From NCBI RefSeq assembly GCF_016908595.1, contig NZ_JAFBEC010000005.1:62001-126000 (forward strand): DNA of 64,000 bases. The letters are read 5' to 3'. A program made the position numbers and the translations under genes. Positions 63,289-64,000 of this stretch are shown here, piece after piece; the first letter of the stretch is position 1; the number at the start of each line of letters is the position of its first letter. A model generated the notes under the pieces. The model did not search any database. It was given only the letters and a program-made list of their open reading frames with translations, and was not told where the DNA came from. This DNA comes from Geomicrobium sediminis (lineage in GTDB: Bacteria; Bacillota; Bacilli; Bacillales; Marinococcaceae).

Positions 63289-63472
63289 ACACTTTAGCTG
63301 TTGAACGATTCATTAGCAATCCATAAAGAAATGTAAATACAAGTCCGGAAAAACCAATGATTTGTGCCAATGTACTTGCAATTGCTGTAGGTGCAATAAT
63401 TCCAAATACTAGTGCTGTTATAGATACTACCATGCCGAGAAGAATTAATAATAGTACATTTAACCTCATCAT
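63287..63472 (-). CDS. small two-helix membrane protein, unknown
   Basis: 61 residues, almost wholly hydrophobic: helix 1 about residues 5-27 (VLLLILLGMVVSITALVFG) and helix 2 about 32-54 (STLAQIIGFSGLVFTFLYG), joined by a short Pro/Thr turn, with a basic tail. AGAGGTGAG lies before the ATG; the second ATG is as likely. No family recognised. It resembles the many small holin-like or stress membrane peptides of Bacilli, but this is impression only. Confidence 0.6.
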   Translation of the reverse strand: MMRLNVLLLILLGMVVSITALVFGIIAPTAIASTLAQIIGFSGLVFTFLYGLLMNRSTAKV

Positions 63473-63811
63473 CTCTCACCTCTTATCTCTATATTTAACT
63501 TATCTGCGCGCACCCTCTTATTAACATATTGTATATACCCTGCTTTCTAGTATGCTAAACGTATAGATTCGTCGGAATATTCAATCTTTACTCCAAATTT
63601 CAAATTCTCTCAATTATGCTAAAGAACTTCGCGCTTTTAATGTTATTCTTAATACTATACTTAAGGACGAATCGAATGTCAAGCGTTATTTTAAATATTT
63701 ACAGACTTGGTCCCAACCTTTATGATTAAAGAACGAATGTTCCCCTTTCTGTTGTACAACCCACACACAAATGTTCTTTTTGGCATATACCGTTAAAGAG
63801 GGGTGATAAAA
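63473..63811. other. intergenic region without recognisable gene
   Basis: About 340 AT-rich bases between divergent genes. It contains the upstream regions of both. A short inverted segment (AAAGAAC near 63736 and GTTCTTT near 63774) is seen but unassigned. Confidence 0.45.
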
Positions 63812-64000
63812 ATGCAGTGGATCGTTAAGCAACTAATGGACGAGTGCCCCGAACTAGAATCATTTATTCGAAATCATAGTAAACTGTTTGAACAACCTAT
63901 CATGCAGCATTTTTTATCTAGTCCACAAGCTAGGAATGTCTTCATTCAAAGTATTCGTGAGCCAACTGACGCCAACCAACAGCGATTAGATGACCATTTC
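63812..64000 (+). CDS. probable sigma-70-like factor, N-terminal part (cut by window end)
   Basis: An ATG preceded by GAGGGGTGA opens a frame to the window end (63 codons, no stop). It begins MQWIVKQLMDECPELESF and has LFEQPIMQHFLSS then PTDANQQRLDDHF. A helical start with PI-x-x-FL, then PT-x-x-N-x-x-LDxxF, is reminiscent of the N-terminus of YvrI/SigO-type sigma factors of Bacilli. The call rests on that resemblance and needs the rest of the gene. Confidence 0.45.
   Translation, partial: MQWIVKQLMDECPELESFIRNHSKLFEQPIMQHFLSSPQARNVFIQSIREPTDANQQRLDDHF

Noticed and set aside
1-64000. CRISPR arrays, insertion sequences, tRNA or rRNA genes
   Set aside because: No regularly spaced repeats, transposase-like proteins with terminal inverted repeats, or cloverleaf/rRNA sequences were seen on reading both strands.

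Overview
The window looks like a low-to-moderate GC Bacillota chromosome, most likely a member of the Bacillaceae. Strong AGGAGG-type ribosome binding sites, frequent GTG/TTG starts, compact rho-independent terminators, lipobox-type binding proteins, a PadR/HAAS module, a CdaR-type regulator and CcpA-type cre sites all point that way. Several predicted extracytoplasmic proteins are very acidic and there is a sodium:solute symporter. This suggests, as inference only, an alkaliphilic or halotolerant species. I see no rRNA, tRNA, CRISPR array, prophage or insertion sequence.

The content is mostly catabolic, built of self-contained modules that each pair a regulator, a transporter and enzymes. 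(1) 1-1636: end of an AbgT/AbgB-type amidohydrolase-transporter pair. (2) 1.9-9.6 kb: IclR regulator divergent from a DUF1028 protein, a chlorohydrolase-type amidohydrolase, an orphan peptide-type binding lipoprotein, an N-carbamoyl/allantoate M20 hydrolase and a cyclic-amidohydrolase (allantoinase/hydantoinase type); probably scavenging of cyclic ureides or amides. (3) 9.6-12.7 kb: YtcJ-type amidohydrolase coupled to a Na+ symporter. (4) 12.8-15.0 kb: PadR / HAAS membrane protein / acidic anchored protein operon. (5) 15.2-21.1 kb: frameshifted Asp/Glu-racemase-family gene, YkvI-type transporter, a class A beta-lactamase-like membrane protein, a DAO-type oxidase and a divergent CdaR-type regulator. 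(6) 21.3-30.2 kb: sigma-70-like protein, SpoVB/YkvU-like flippase, divergent Nramp homologue, an SsuABC/TauABC-like ABC system, two convergent very small genes, membrane proteins of unknown function.

(7) 30.4-36.6 kb: RpiR regulator, GntP permease, galactonate dehydratase, and divergent 6-phosphogluconate dehydrogenase and gluconokinase: a sugar-acid island. (8) 36.7-38.2 kb: an amidase. (9) 38.4-48.9 kb: CoA-transferase and LysR regulator divergent from an enoyl-CoA hydratase-like protein, a pair of acyl-CoA dehydrogenases, a TAXI-TRAP transporter (receptor, DUF1850 protein, fused permease) and an acyl-CoA ligase with an abnormal 5' end. (10) 48.9-59.6 kb: one long leftward operon of a carboxyltransferase, a complete Opp/Dpp-type ABC transporter, two acyl-CoA ligases and a tiny biotin carrier protein, with no biotin carboxylase. 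Modules 9 and 10 each carry a good cre site upstream, so both are probably repressed by preferred sugars. (11) 59.8-64 kb: a second M20 hydrolase, a broken S-layer-homology protein gene, a GNAT acetyltransferase, a small membrane protein and the start of a probable sigma-factor-like gene cut by the window end.

No module is clearly a new class of biological system. The parts most worth a second look are the biotin carrier/carboxyltransferase operon lacking a biotin carboxylase, the Nramp homologue that has lost the canonical metal ligands, the paired acyl-CoA dehydrogenase/TAXI module, the broken genes, and several candidate operators found by reading the intergenic sequence.
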